In this document: positions 27,734-37,394 of the stretch, one piece after another
How positions within the stretch are numbered: the stretch's first letter is position 1
Layout: each line of letters starts with the position of its first letter
NCBI GenBank assembly: GCA_021838585.1
Contig: JAKCDE010000006.1
Span: 1 to 64,000 of the forward strand
DNA from: Nitrospirota bacterium
GTDB taxonomy: Bacteria; Nitrospirota_A; Leptospirillia; Leptospirillales; Leptospirillaceae
Direction: 5' to 3'
Length of the DNA: 64,000 bases
The notes under the pieces: generated by a model
Told to the model about the DNA's origin: nothing
The model's database searches: none
Seen by the model: the letters and a program-made list of their open reading frames with translations, nothing else
Program-made: the position numbers and the translations under genes

Positions 27734-27762
27734 ATGTTTCGGGACGATCCTGGGAGTCGCCG

Positions 27763-28308
27763 TTACTGGATCCAGCGCTTGGCATCGTTTCGATAGGTTG
27801 CTTCCGCCTTCTTGACGGCATCTGCATAGTCGGCTGTCGCTTTGCGGAGGGCTTCCGTGTAATCACGGAGGGCTCCCGCCACCTCTCCCTGCCGGATGGC
27901 CCGCGCCCGGGCGATGGCGATCGCAAAGTCCTTGGCGGCATCCTTGATCTTGTCCTTCAGGTGGGCGTCGAACCCTGAGCTCTGGGCCACTTCCTCTTTT
28001 ACGGTATTGATCTTCAGGGTCACGTCCCGATTGGCCCGTTCGGTGGCCTTGTCATAGGCGGCGTCCGCCTTTCTTTTGGCGAGGTCGAAGGTCTTTCGGG
28101 CATTGGAGATCGCTTTGTGATAAAGAGCCGAGGCGCGGGAGACGACGGCATCGTAATGGCCCACGGCCCGGGTGACGCGTGAGGTATCGGTCATGTCTGC
28201 GGCAAATGTCCTGGAGTGCGGTGCGGAAAGGACGAAGAGGCCGGAAAGGACAAGTGCGAAAAGGGTCTTCGAGGCAAAGTTTCTGGAGGTGACGGATCTG
28301 ATAGTCAT
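27763..28308 (-). CDS. Exported alanine-rich helical protein, unknown function
   Basis: The 181-residue protein has a signal peptide (TLFALVLSGLFVLSA, cleavage likely after TFAA near residue 37). Residues ~45-180 form a continuous charged, alanine-rich helix with repeats of the type KAISNARKTFDLAKRKADAA and ATADYADAVKKAEATY, which suggests a periplasmic coiled coil. No family was recognised. A ribosome site GAGGGG precedes ATG 28308, and its own terminator follows, so it is monocistronic. Confidence 0.75.
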   Translation of the reverse strand: MTIRSVTSRNFASKTLFALVLSGLFVLSAPHSRTFAADMTDTSRVTRAVGHYDAVVSRASALYHKAISNARKTFDLAKRKADAAYDKATERANRDVTLKINTVKEEVAQSSGFDAHLKDKIKDAAKDFAIAIARARAIRQGEVAGALRDYTEALRKATADYADAVKKAEATYRNDAKRWIQ

Positions 28309-28629
28309 AAGCCCCTCATTCTAGAAAGGTGATTGGGAATCATTCCCCGCCATCCTAACACAGACCTCCTCTTTTTGGGGAGAGGAGGGAGTGTGGGGGC
28401 TTAAGGAGGGAAATCGGAGTCCCTCTGCCGGACGATCTTCCCCCGCCCCCCCTCTTGAAGGGAAACGCTTTCGCGGGCTAGGAAGGTTGTCGCACTTTTC
28501 AGGAGTGGGACTCCTAAGGACGGGTATACCCGCTCGATTCCCGGACTCCCTGCCGTTGTACAGTCATGCGGCGCTTCTTGAGATAACTCCAGGTCGCCAT
28601 CCTCTTTTGAAAGAACGTGGGAGAATGTC
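28309..28629. other. Intergenic stretch with two inverted repeats
   Basis: No gene was found. It holds a 13-bp palindrome, GGGAATCATTCCC (28335-28347), lying 27-39 bp upstream of the exported-protein gene, and a CCTCCTC/GAGGAGG inverted repeat (28365-28388). The remainder, beside the 3' end of the GGDEF remnant, shows nothing recognisable. Confidence 0.5.
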
Positions 28630-30303
28630 TCAGGACAAGGAAAACTGGGAGTTGTAAAGCCCCCAGCCATCCTTTCCCTGGCGCTTGACTGCATACATGG
28701 CCTGATCGGCGTGAATAACCAATCCGTCGCCATCAGCCGGGTCGTCGGGAAAGATGGTGATTCCAAAACATCCGGAAATTTCAATCCTCTGGCCCTCGAT
28801 CTCGCGGATATCCCGGATCATTTCCAGAATCCGTGACAGCGTTCCTTCCAGATTCTCCGCTGAAATGTCGGGAAGAATGAGGGCGAACTCGTCACCGCCG
28901 AGTCTTGCCACCGCATCCGATTCCTTCAGGATCTCCCGAAGAACCGAACCGACATTGATAAGAAGCCTGTCCCCTATCTTGTGCCCGAGAGTGTCGTTGA
29001 CGGACTTGAATCCGTCGAGATCGAGAACACCGACGACGAGGAAACTCTGGTGACGCTCGGCATATCGTCGGGCGTGCTCCAGCCTGTCGTAGAAAAGGCG
29101 ACGGTTGGGAAGTCCTGTCAGGGGATCGTGGAGGGAGAGAAACTGGGCACGTTCCTCCTGGCGGCTCTTGGCCTCTCCCGATCCCGGTTGTCGAGGACGA
29201 AGGAAAGGCTTCGGAAAACCCCGTCGAGAAGATTCGAAAGTTCCTCCCCGAAAAATCCGGTCTGTCTGGAGACGACGGCCAGGGTGCCTTGGAACTTCTG
29301 GTTCCGGAAAATGGGGTAGAGGGCAGCGGAACGAATTCCGTTCTCAAGGAAGACGAGTCTTAAGGGGCTGTCGGGGAATTCGGTCATGTAATCGTTCACG
29401 ATCAGTGTTTTTTTTTGAAAAAAACTTCTGGGTCATGGTATTCGGTTCTGTATTTCCTGCCCCCTCCCTCCCCGCCGTAATCCTGAGCTCCGAAACCCGC
29501 TCCGAGCCTGGTCCGGTATAGTGGTTCCAGTCGATAAGACCGGTTTCTTCGTTGACGGGACCGACTCCGACGATGCTTGATTCTTCGCTCCGTTGAAGAA
29601 TGGCGCATGTCTTGTCGAAGAGGTCGTGGGGAGGGGGAAGGTTGGCCACGAGGGCATTGATCTCGGAGAGAGCCTGGTAATAGTTTTTGAGGGTCAGGAT
29701 CGTTTCATCCGTTTTCCGGTTTTCTCGCAGGCGGTCGAGATTGTCAATCGAAAAGGAGATATTTCGTGTCACCTCGGAGAGAAGCTGGTCCATTTCCTTT
29801 CCAAAAAAGTCCGTGAAAAGGGAAAAGACGATCAAGACACCTGCCGGAGACCCTCCCCGGCAGATGGGGTAAACGGCCACCGCACGAATCCCCTGCTCTC
29901 GAATTTCTCTCGGAGGGTTTGTCCCACCGGATGGTTCAGATAGTCGTTGAGAATCATCCGTTTCCCGGATCGAAGGACCTGTCCGGTCATGGTACCGGAC
30001 GGAGAAAAGTTCGGAGGTGATCCAGACAGATTGCCGTCCATCCTTCCTCTTAATAGTGAGACGCCCGGCCAGACCGGAAAAGAACCGGCCGCAGGACTGC
30101 TTCCGGAGGACCGCCCCGTTTCGAAGAACCGGAGAGGGGAGATCCCGGAGCCAGGGGGTCTCCGGTCCGGTGAACCGGGCGTACTCCTGATCGACGGGAA
30201 CGGGCGTTCCCGAAAGAGAGAGCGCTTTTTTGGCGAAGGCCCGGTCATGGCGGTCCGGAGAAATCGGACCTCGAATGTTGTCCGGGATCGAAAAGAAAAA
30301 CAA
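28630..30303 (-). pseudogene. GAF-GAF-GGDEF diguanylate-cyclase-like gene broken by several frameshifts
   Basis: Reading the minus strand across frames reconstructs one protein: an N-terminal sensor part, a GAF domain (QVLRSGKRMILNDYL then IREQGIRAVAVYPIC), a second GAF (LRLVFLENGIRSAALYPIF), and a complete GGDEF domain (HDPLTGLPNR, LDLDGFKSVNDTLGH, VARLGGDEFALILP). The frame changes near 29965, near 29915 (one A missing from an A-run), at the nine-T run 29408-29416, and near 29180. GGDEF domains make cyclic di-GMP; the catalytic GGDEF itself is intact, but no single frame joins the parts. Neighbouring genes are intact, so decay is more likely than sequencing error. Confidence 0.85.
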
Positions 30304-30376
30304 TGCTCATCCCGGAGGATCTGTAGAAGGGAGGTTAATCGAAAATCGCAAATATCAGTCTGATAGGGAGGGGTCG

Positions 30377-30586
30377 ATGGAGTACCCGGTCATTATCGAG
30401 AATGGCGAAGAGGAGATCGGCTTTGTGGTGACGTGTCCCAATAGGAAACGGAAGAGAATGTGCTGGAAAAATATCAAGGACGCCATTTCCCTATTACCTG
30501 GCAGGAATCGAGGGCTTGAAATGCATCGGGGGATAGTGGAGGGGATGTTTGCGAGAGAAAGAGAGCAATTTGTTTATATGTCTTGA
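30377..30586 (+). pseudogene. Decayed HicB-type antitoxin
   Basis: The 69-residue frame starts like a HicB antitoxin (MEYPVIIENGEEEIGFVV) after a GGGAGGGG ribosome site, then drifts. Other frames carry the missing family pieces: ETEENVLE, then NIKDAIS, then YLAGIEGLKCIG. The usual cysteine/proline turn (LPGC) is absent. At least two frameshifts and a small deletion explain this. No hicA toxin was found beside it. Confidence 0.65.
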
Positions 30587-30748
30587 GATTACCTCGTCCT
30601 GGCCGGTTCCTCTTACATGTTGCCCTCCGGTGACTGACATTAACCGGATAACGCAAGGGAAAATTTGGAGGGTCCGCCAAAAATCGAACATAGAGGAGGC
30701 AGGATCATAAAGGTTTGTTTCGTAATGGTATTAAGCATTGATGAAATA

Positions 30749-30824
30749 TGGTGGAGCTGACGGGGGTCGAACCCGTGACCTCAAGACTGCCAGTCTTGCG
30801 CGCTCCCAACTGCGCCACAGCCCC
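30749..30824 (-). tRNA. tRNA-Ala (anticodon GGC)
   Basis: The 76-nt minus-strand cloverleaf has acceptor stem GGGGCTG/CAGCTCC with the G3:U70 pair that identifies alanine tRNAs, D-arm GCGC/GCGC, anticodon stem CAAGA/TCTTG around loop CTGGCAG (anticodon GGC), T-arm ACGGG/CCCGT with TTCGA, and an encoded CCA. It reads GCC codons. Confidence 0.97.
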
Positions 30825-30917
30825 ATCTGGTTGGATGCCGATGAACACCGGCAAGAGTCATCCTAGCAGATACCCCGGTCCGATTCAAGGGATTCCAAAA
30901 GGGTTTGAAAAAAAACA

Positions 30918-30946
30918 TTGACACCGGTCCAGGGCCGCGCTAGTAT
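30918..30946 (+). promoter_or_regulatory. Sigma70-type promoter of the metK operon
   Basis: Consensus TTGACA (30918-30923), 17 bp, then TAGTAT (30941-30946). The start would be near 30953, giving a leader of about 140 nt before metK. Confidence 0.75.
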
Positions 30947-30956
30947 TGAATTCAAT

Positions 30957-31072
30957 CTCTCTGGTGGAGTGATTTGAGACTATTGCAACCACCTTAAAAA
31001 AAAGTGCTAAAAGTCCAGGAATACTCGATATATTCGATTAACCCTGTGCTGAATGGCACTGGGTTTTTTTTT
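30957..31072 (+). promoter_or_regulatory. SAM-I/SAM-IV-clan riboswitch candidate with terminator platform
   Basis: The metK leader contains the arrangement of S-box-type aptamers: GGTGGAG pairing with the CCACC of GCAACCACC, then a purine-rich spacer and AAGTGCTAAAAGTCC, close to the conserved GCAACC and GGTGCTAA..TCC elements. A small hairpin follows (TCGA..TTCGA near 31028-31040), then an intrinsic terminator at 31042-31072, 22 bp before the start codon. Position upstream of S-adenosylmethionine synthetase supports SAM-sensing attenuation. Part of the usual P1/P2 layout is not evident, so it may be a variant. Confidence 0.6.
31042..31072 (+). terminator. Leader terminator before metK
   Basis: CCC-t-GTGC pairs with GCAC-t-GGG around a 6-nt loop and is followed by nine T residues. 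It lies before, not after, the gene, as expected for transcription attenuation. Confidence 0.85.
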
Positions 31073-31094
31073 GTCTTCAATCCAGGAGGATTTG

Positions 31095-32252
31095 ATGGCC
31101 AAGAGCCACTACCTGTTCACGTCCGAATCAGTCACCGAAGGACATCCGGACAAAATGTGCGACCAAATTTCCGACGGCGTCCTCGATGCGATTCTCTCCC
31201 AGGATCCCATGGGCCGGGTGGCCTGCGAGACCCTGACCACCACCGGGCTCGTCCTGCTGGCCGGAGAAATCACGGCCCGCCACAATGTCCAGTTCGACGA
31301 AGTGGCACGGGAGGTCGTCAAGGATATCGGATATACGGACTCCGAGTCGGGGTTCGACTACAAGACCTGTGCAGTCATGACAACGATTCATTCCCAATCC
31401 CCGGACATCTCGATGGGGGTCGATACCGGCGGGGCCGGCGACCAGGGTCTGATGTTCGGCATGGCCGTCGACGAGACGGAAGAACTCATGCCGATGCCGA
31501 TCCTTCTGGCCCATCGTCTGACGCGACAGCTTTCCTACCTCAGGAAGTCGGGGGTTCTTCCCTATCTGCGGCCCGACGGGAAGGCCCAGGTGACGCTTGA
31601 ATATGACGGAGATCTTCCGGTGGCGATCGACACCATCGTTGTTTCGACCCAGCATGCCCCGGAAATCACGCAGGAACAGATTTACAGCGACGTGATCGAA
31701 AAAGTCGTTCGCCCTGTTCTTCCGGAGAACCTTTTGGAAAGCCGTCCCGTAACTTTCCACATCAATCCGACCGGTCGCTTCGTCACCGGAGGCCCTCACG
31801 GCGACGCCGGCCTGACCGGTCGCAAGATCATCGTCGACACCTATGGCGGTGCAGGGCGTCATGGAGGAGGAGCCTTCTCCGGCAAGGATCCCACCAAGGT
31901 CGATCGTTCGGCCTGCTACATGGCCCGCTACGTGGCGAAGAACATTGTCGGAGCGGGTCTTGCCAAGAGATGCGAAGTCCAGATCGCTTATGCGATTGGC
32001 GTCGCCGATCCCGTTTCTGTGCACGTGAACACCTATCAGACGTCGCCAGTCTCGGATCGCCTTATCGAGACGGTGGTCAGGGAGCTTTTTCCCCTGACGC
32101 CCAAGGGGATCATTGACCACCTGAAGCTTCGGCGTCCGATTTATCGCAAAACAGCCTCTTATGGCCACTTCGGCCGGACTGAGGAGGACTTTACCTGGGA
32201 GAAACTCGACATGGCCGAAAGCCTCAGACGGGAAACCGAACGACTGGCCTGA
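31095..32252 (+). CDS. metK: S-adenosylmethionine synthetase
   Basis: MetK makes S-adenosylmethionine from methionine and ATP. The 385-residue protein has [13 protein letters not shown] near the N-terminus (ATP/Mg2+ binding), the signature [13 protein letters not shown] near residue 115, and [20 protein letters not shown] near residue 255, with the P-loop-like lysine. The length is typical (380-400). ATG 31095 follows AGGAGGA. It is the first gene of the SAM/sulfur operon, 40 bp before ahcY. Confidence 0.97.
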   Translation: MAKSHYLFTSESVTEGHPDKMCDQISDGVLDAILSQDPMGRVACETLTTTGLVLLAGEITARHNVQFDEVAREVVKDIGYTDSESGFDYKTCAVMTTIHSQSPDISMGVDTGGAGDQGLMFGMAVDETEELMPMPILLAHRLTRQLSYLRKSGVLPYLRPDGKAQVTLEYDGDLPVAIDTIVVSTQHAPEITQEQIYSDVIEKVVRPVLPENLLESRPVTFHINPTGRFVTGGPHGDAGLTGRKIIVDTYGGAGRHGGGAFSGKDPTKVDRSACYMARYVAKNIVGAGLAKRCEVQIAYAIGVADPVSVHVNTYQTSPVSDRLIETVVRELFPLTPKGIIDHLKLRRPIYRKTASYGHFGRTEEDFTWEKLDMAESLRRETERLA

Positions 32253-32292
32253 AATCATGATGCAAACATTTATAAGCAGACGGGAGATCTGA

Positions 32293-33549
<1,257 letters not shown>

Positions 33550-33557
33550 GAGAAGGC

Positions 33558-33764
33558 ATGAATATCAGCGTCAACGGAAAGTCCGAAACGGTGGGTCCGG
33601 GGAGCACGGTCGCTTCTGTGCTCAAGGCCAAGGAGCTGGATCCCGCCCTCGTGTCGGTCGAGCATAATGGAAAAATTCTGGAAAAGTCCGATCTCGACGG
33701 GGTCATTCTGTCGGAAGGGGACGAACTGGAGATTCTATTTTTCATGGGAGGTGGCGCGGCCTGA
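33558..33764 (+). CDS. ThiS-like sulfur-carrier protein with masked C-terminus (GGGAA)
   Basis: This 68-residue ubiquitin-fold protein begins MNISVNGKSETVGPGSTV and ends FFMGGGAA. ThiS proteins end in Gly-Gly, which is adenylated and converted to a thiocarboxylate; here two alanines follow. A peptidase must remove them before activation, as with HcyS (Wolinella) and QbsE carriers. A JAMM peptidase gene lies at the end of the operon. The carrier sits directly before a cysteine synthase gene. Thiamine synthesis is possible, but no thi genes are in view. Confidence 0.82.
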   Translation: MNISVNGKSETVGPGSTVASVLKAKELDPALVSVEHNGKILEKSDLDGVILSEGDELEILFFMGGGAA

Positions 33765-33800
33765 TCCGGGCGGCGCCATACCCCCGAAGGAACGAAGATC

Positions 33801-34745
33801 TTGACAACTCAGCAAATGGGAGGGGCTCCGGCCTCTCCCCTTCTCGATCTGATCGGACGGACACCCCTTGTTCCTCTCTCGAGAATCAGCTTCGATCTCG
33901 GCCGGACGATCCTGGTCAAGCTCGAGTTGCGGAGTCTCGGCGGAAGCATCAAGGACAGGCCTGCCCTTTTCATGATCGAGGATGCCCGGAAGAATGGGAA
34001 GCTCAGACCGGGAGCCCTCATAGTCGAGGCGACAAGTGGTAATATGGGAATAGGGCTTGCCCAGATTGCCATTCTTTTCCGTCATCCCGTCACCATCGTC
34101 ATGCCTGAGGGAATGAGCCAGGAGCGGGTCTCCCACCTGAAAGCTCTCGGGGCGACCGTCGAGCTCACCCCATCGGCGGGGGGAATGCAGGCGGCCATCG
34201 ATCGGGCAGAAGAAATCATGAAAGGAATGCCGGGCGCTTTCATGCCCCGCCAGTTTGAAAATCCGGCCAATCCCGAGTCGCACTACCGGACGACCGGCCC
34301 GGAAATCGTCGAAGCCCTGGGAACTCTTCCGGACGGCTTTGCCGCAGGTGTCGGAACCGGCGGGACGATTTCTGGGGCCGGACGCTTTTTCCGGGAGAAG
34401 AACCCGGCAATGCCGATATGGGCCCTGGAGCCGGAGGGCTCGGCGGTCCTTTCCGGGAAGGGCCCCGGTCCGCACAGGATCCAGGGGATCGGCGCCGGTT
34501 TCGTCCCTAAGATCCTCGACCGGTCGGTGATCTCGAAGGTCCTGACCGTGACCGACCGTCAGGCCATCGACATGGCCCATCGTCTCGCCCGGGAAGAGGG
34601 AATCATGGCCGGCATCTCGTCGGGGGCCAATGTCGTCGGGGCCATGGCCCTTGCCCGGACTCTCCCCGAGGGGGCTCGGGTGGTCACGGTCGTGTGCGAC
34701 GGATATGAACGCTACTTTTCGATAGAAAAATATCTCTCTCTTTAG
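33801..34745 (+). CDS. PLP-dependent cysteine synthase (CysM/CysO-dependent type)
   Basis: This 314-residue fold-type II enzyme has the lysine motif GGSIKDRPALFMIEDA (PLP Schiff base near residue 50), the cofactor loop TSGNMGIGLA near 77, NPANPESHYRTTGPE and VGTGGTISGAGRF. The overall pattern resembles Mycobacterium CysM, which uses a thiocarboxylated carrier protein and O-phosphoserine, rather than CysK; location between two carriers supports this. The start is TTG 33801 with AAGGA upstream; ATG 33816 is an alternative. The product should be cysteine (inference). Confidence 0.85.
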   Translation: MTTQQMGGAPASPLLDLIGRTPLVPLSRISFDLGRTILVKLELRSLGGSIKDRPALFMIEDARKNGKLRPGALIVEATSGNMGIGLAQIAILFRHPVTIVMPEGMSQERVSHLKALGATVELTPSAGGMQAAIDRAEEIMKGMPGAFMPRQFENPANPESHYRTTGPEIVEALGTLPDGFAAGVGTGGTISGAGRFFREKNPAMPIWALEPEGSAVLSGKGPGPHRIQGIGAGFVPKILDRSVISKVLTVTDRQAIDMAHRLAREEGIMAGISSGANVVGAMALARTLPEGARVVTVVCDGYERYFSIEKYLSL

Positions 34746-34755
34746 GGGGCGCTTC

Positions 34756-35565
34756 ATGGAATTGAACGAGGAACGAATCGAGCGCTATTCCCGCCACATT
34801 CTCCTGCCGGAGGTTGGGGGAAAGGGCCAGCAGCGGCTTCTTGCCTCCCGGGTCCTGATCATCGGCGCCGGGGGGCTGGGAAGTCCGGCGGCATTGTACC
34901 TGGCGGCCGCCGGGGTCGGAACCCTCGGCATCGTCGACATGGATGTGGTGGACCTCTCGAATCTTCAGCGGCAGATTATCCACACCACAGGGGATCTTGG
35001 TCATGCCAAGGTCCTGTCGGCCGAGGAAAAGATCCGGGACCTGAATCCCGACGTCACGGTCCGGACCTATCCGTATGCCCTCACCGCCGCCAATGCGCGG
35101 GAGATCGTGGCCGACTACGATGTCATCCTGGACGGAACGGACAACTTTCCGGCGAAGTTTCTGATCAACGATCTGGCCGTCCTCTCGAAAAAACCCCTCG
35201 TCCACGGCGGAATCCTCCGTTTCGTGGGGCAGGTTCTGACCATCCTTCCCGGCGAATCCGCCTGCTATCGCTGTCTTTTCAGGGAGCCGCCGCCGGCTGG
35301 CGCCGTTCCAACCTGTTCCGAGGCGGGAGTCCTGGGGGTCATCGCTGGGGTAATCGGCACCATCCAGGCCACCGAAGTCCTGAAAATTCTTCTCGGGAAG
35401 GGCGATCTTCTCTCAAACCGGCTTCTCACCTACGATGCCCTGACGACGACCTTCAGGCCGGTTTCGGTTCGTCGGAGCCCCAAATGCCCCGTATGCGGGG
35501 ATCATCCTTCGATCACGGAGTTAATCGATTATGAACAGCCAGTCTGCACCACACCAGGAATCTGA
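34756..35565 (+). CDS. MoeB/ThiF-family adenylyltransferase, copy 1
   Basis: The 269-residue E1-like enzyme should adenylate the C-terminal glycine of a sulfur carrier. It shows RYSRHILLPEVGGKGQ, the ATP-binding IIGAGGLGSPAALYLAAAGVG near residue 36, DLSNLQRQI with the arginine finger, DGTDNFPAKFLIND, and two zinc CxxC pairs (CYRC, CPVC). No rhodanese domain follows. It starts 10 bp after the cysteine synthase, and its 3' end overlaps thrC by 35 bp. It is similar along its length to copy 2 at 37395. Confidence 0.9.
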   Translation: MELNEERIERYSRHILLPEVGGKGQQRLLASRVLIIGAGGLGSPAALYLAAAGVGTLGIVDMDVVDLSNLQRQIIHTTGDLGHAKVLSAEEKIRDLNPDVTVRTYPYALTAANAREIVADYDVILDGTDNFPAKFLINDLAVLSKKPLVHGGILRFVGQVLTILPGESACYRCLFREPPPAGAVPTCSEAGVLGVIAGVIGTIQATEVLKILLGKGDLLSNRLLTYDALTTTFRPVSVRRSPKCPVCGDHPSITELIDYEQPVCTTPGI

Positions 35566-36841
35566 ACAGACCCGGGGGGAGGGGGCCAGTGCCTCCTCTC
35601 CGAAGGAGTCGAAGATAAAGGGACTGAAGTGTCGTGAATGCGGCCGTCTCTACCCGGCCGTGGCGATTCATATCTGCGAATTCTGCTTCGGTCCTCTCGA
35701 AGTCGACTACGACTATGCGGCGATCGGACGAAGAATCTCACGTCGCTCGATCGAGGAGGGATCAAAATCCCTCTGGCGCTATCACGAGCTTCTTCCGGTC
35801 ACAGGTGCTCCTACCGTAGGCCTCCATGCCGGCATGACCCCCCTGATCCACGCCAAACGGCTCGGCAGGATTCTGGGTCTCGACAATCTTTATCTGAAAA
35901 ACGACACCGTGAACCATCCCACTCTCTCTTTCAAGGACCGGGTCGTGGCTGTCGCCATGACGCGCGCCCGGGAGCTTGGATTCGACACGGTCGCCTGCGC
36001 ATCGACGGGCAATCTTGCGAATTCCGTTTCGGCCCACGCCGCCAGTGTCGGAATGAAGTGCTTCGTTTTCATCCCCCACGACCTGGAGGCGGGAAAGATC
36101 CTGGGCAATCTCATCTATAATCCGACGGTGGTTGCCGTCCGGGGAAACTATGACGATGTGAACCGGCTCTGCAGCGAAATCGGGGGAGAATATCCCTGGG
36201 CCTTCGTCAACATCAACATTCGCCCCTATTACGCCGAGGGATCCAAATCCCTGGCATTCGAAACGGCCGAACAGCTCGGGTGGCGCATTCCGGACCAGGT
36301 CGTGGTTCCGATCGCCTCGGGATCCCTTTTGACAAAGATCCGGAAAGGGTTTCAGGAGTTCGAGAAGCTTGGGCTCGTCTCTCCGAACGACCGTCTCAAG
36401 GTCAACGGGGCCCAGGCCGAAGGGTGTTCTCCGGTCTACCGGGCCTTCGTTTCGGGGAAAAACCATCTCATCCCGGTCAAGCCGAACACGATTGCGAAGT
36501 CCCTCGCCATCGGAAATCCTGCCGACGGCTTCTACTCCCTCGACGTGGTCTTCAAGTCGGGAGGGGCGATAGCCGCCGCGACCGATCCTGAAATCGTCGA
36601 AGGAATGAAGCTTCTTGCTGAAACGGAAGGAATCTTCGCCGAGACGGCCGGAGGGGTGACCATCGCCTCCCTCAAAAAACTGTGCGCGGAGGGACGTATC
36701 GGGCGCAAGGATCTGACAGTCGCCTATATCACCGGAAACGGCCTCAAAACGATGGAAGCCCTGTCGGGAGCTCTGCCGGAACCGGTCGGTATCGATCCGA
36801 CCCTGGCCTCCTTCAGGAAGACAGTCAATCCCACGAACTAA
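35531..36841 (+). CDS. thrC: Threonine synthase with N-terminal zinc-ribbon
   Basis: The 436-residue PLP enzyme normally converts O-phosphohomoserine to threonine. After a low-complexity lead it has a rubredoxin-like zinc ribbon (LKCRECGRLYP and ICEFCFGPLEV, CxxC twice, residues ~33-58), the Schiff-base region NHPTLSFKDRVVAVA near residue 130, CASTGNLANS and the late TGNGLKTMEAL. It overlaps copy 1 of the adenylyltransferase by 35 bp and is followed by a carrier gene, so a sulfur-related activity cannot be excluded, but the sequence fits ThrC. Confidence 0.9.
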   Translation: MNSQSAPHQESEQTRGEGASASSPKESKIKGLKCRECGRLYPAVAIHICEFCFGPLEVDYDYAAIGRRISRRSIEEGSKSLWRYHELLPVTGAPTVGLHAGMTPLIHAKRLGRILGLDNLYLKNDTVNHPTLSFKDRVVAVAMTRARELGFDTVACASTGNLANSVSAHAASVGMKCFVFIPHDLEAGKILGNLIYNPTVVAVRGNYDDVNRLCSEIGGEYPWAFVNINIRPYYAEGSKSLAFETAEQLGWRIPDQVVVPIASGSLLTKIRKGFQEFEKLGLVSPNDRLKVNGAQAEGCSPVYRAFVSGKNHLIPVKPNTIAKSLAIGNPADGFYSLDVVFKSGGAIAAATDPEIVEGMKLLAETEGIFAETAGGVTIASLKKLCAEGRIGRKDLTVAYITGNGLKTMEALSGALPEPVGIDPTLASFRKTVNPTN

Positions 36842-36863
36842 AATCACCAGAGAAAGGAAGATC

Positions 36864-37145
36864 ATGGCCGTAGTCGTTCGCATTCCAACGCCCCTCCGAA
36901 AGCTCACCGGAAACCAGAACGAGGTCAGGGAGGAGGGAGGGACGATCCGGGAGATCCTCAAGAATCTCGAGCTCCACTATCCGGGAATCGGAGAGCGTCT
37001 GGCGGACGAGAGCGGGGAATTGCGCCGTTTCATCAATGTCTACGTCAACGAGGAAGATATCCGTTTTCGTGAGGGACTCGATACGCCGATCAAACCGGGT
37101 GATGAGGTGTCGATCATTCCGGCCATTGCGGGAGGAGCGGCATGA
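36864..37145 (+). CDS. MoaD/CysO-like sulfur-carrier protein with masked C-terminus (GGAA)
   Basis: This 93-residue beta-grasp protein (RIPTPLRKLTGNQNEV, FINVYVNEEDIRF, PGDEVSIIPAIAGG) matches the MoaD/CysO group. The chain ends AGGAA: the Gly-Gly that would carry the thiocarboxylate is followed by two alanines, as in the ThiS-like carrier upstream. The gene lies between thrC and a NIL-domain gene, whose ATG overlaps its stop (ATGA). It is likely the sulfur donor for cysteine or homocysteine synthesis after trimming by the JAMM peptidase. Confidence 0.85.
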   Translation: MAVVVRIPTPLRKLTGNQNEVREEGGTIREILKNLELHYPGIGERLADESGELRRFINVYVNEEDIRFREGLDTPIKPGDEVSIIPAIAGGAA

Positions 37146-37384
37146 CCCAGATGAGACTTCACCTGACCTTTCCGGAGGAACGCGTCAGGGATCCGATCAT
37201 CTATGAGATCTGCCGGAAGTTTCCCGTGGTGGTCAATATCCGGAGGGCGGACATCTCCCTCGACAGCGGGTGGGTCGAACTCGAGATGGACGGAGAGCTT
37301 GCGGATATCGAACGGACCGTTCTGTATCTGAGGGAACGGGGCGTTCATGTGGACCCCCTCGAAAAGAGCATTCTCGAGGGGTAG
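37142..37384 (+). CDS. NIL-domain protein
   Basis: This 80-residue protein consists of one NIL domain, a small ferredoxin-like fold: MRLHLTFPEERVRDPIIYEI, then NIRRADISLDSGWVELEMDG and ERTVLYLRERGVHVDPL. NIL domains occur at the end of MetN methionine transporters, where they bind methionine, and beside proteins of homocysteine synthesis. It overlaps the carrier gene by 4 bp. A regulatory or scaffold role in sulfur amino-acid synthesis is inferred. Confidence 0.85.
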   Translation: MTQMRLHLTFPEERVRDPIIYEICRKFPVVVNIRRADISLDSGWVELEMDGELADIERTVLYLRERGVHVDPLEKSILEG

Positions 37385-37394
37385 GAGGGGTTCG

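Noticed and set aside
28318..28323. TAGAAT on the minus strand as a -10 box for the exported helical protein
   Set aside because: It would put the transcription start almost on the ATG while a proper GAGGGG ribosome site lies between them, and no -35 box fits.
30474..30691. Minus-strand short frames opposite the hicB remnant
   Set aside because: No start context or motif; the plus strand reads as HicB pieces.
33801..33806. TTGACA as a possible -35 box
   Set aside because: It is the start codon region of the cysteine synthase gene (TTG start); no -10 hexamer lies at the right distance.
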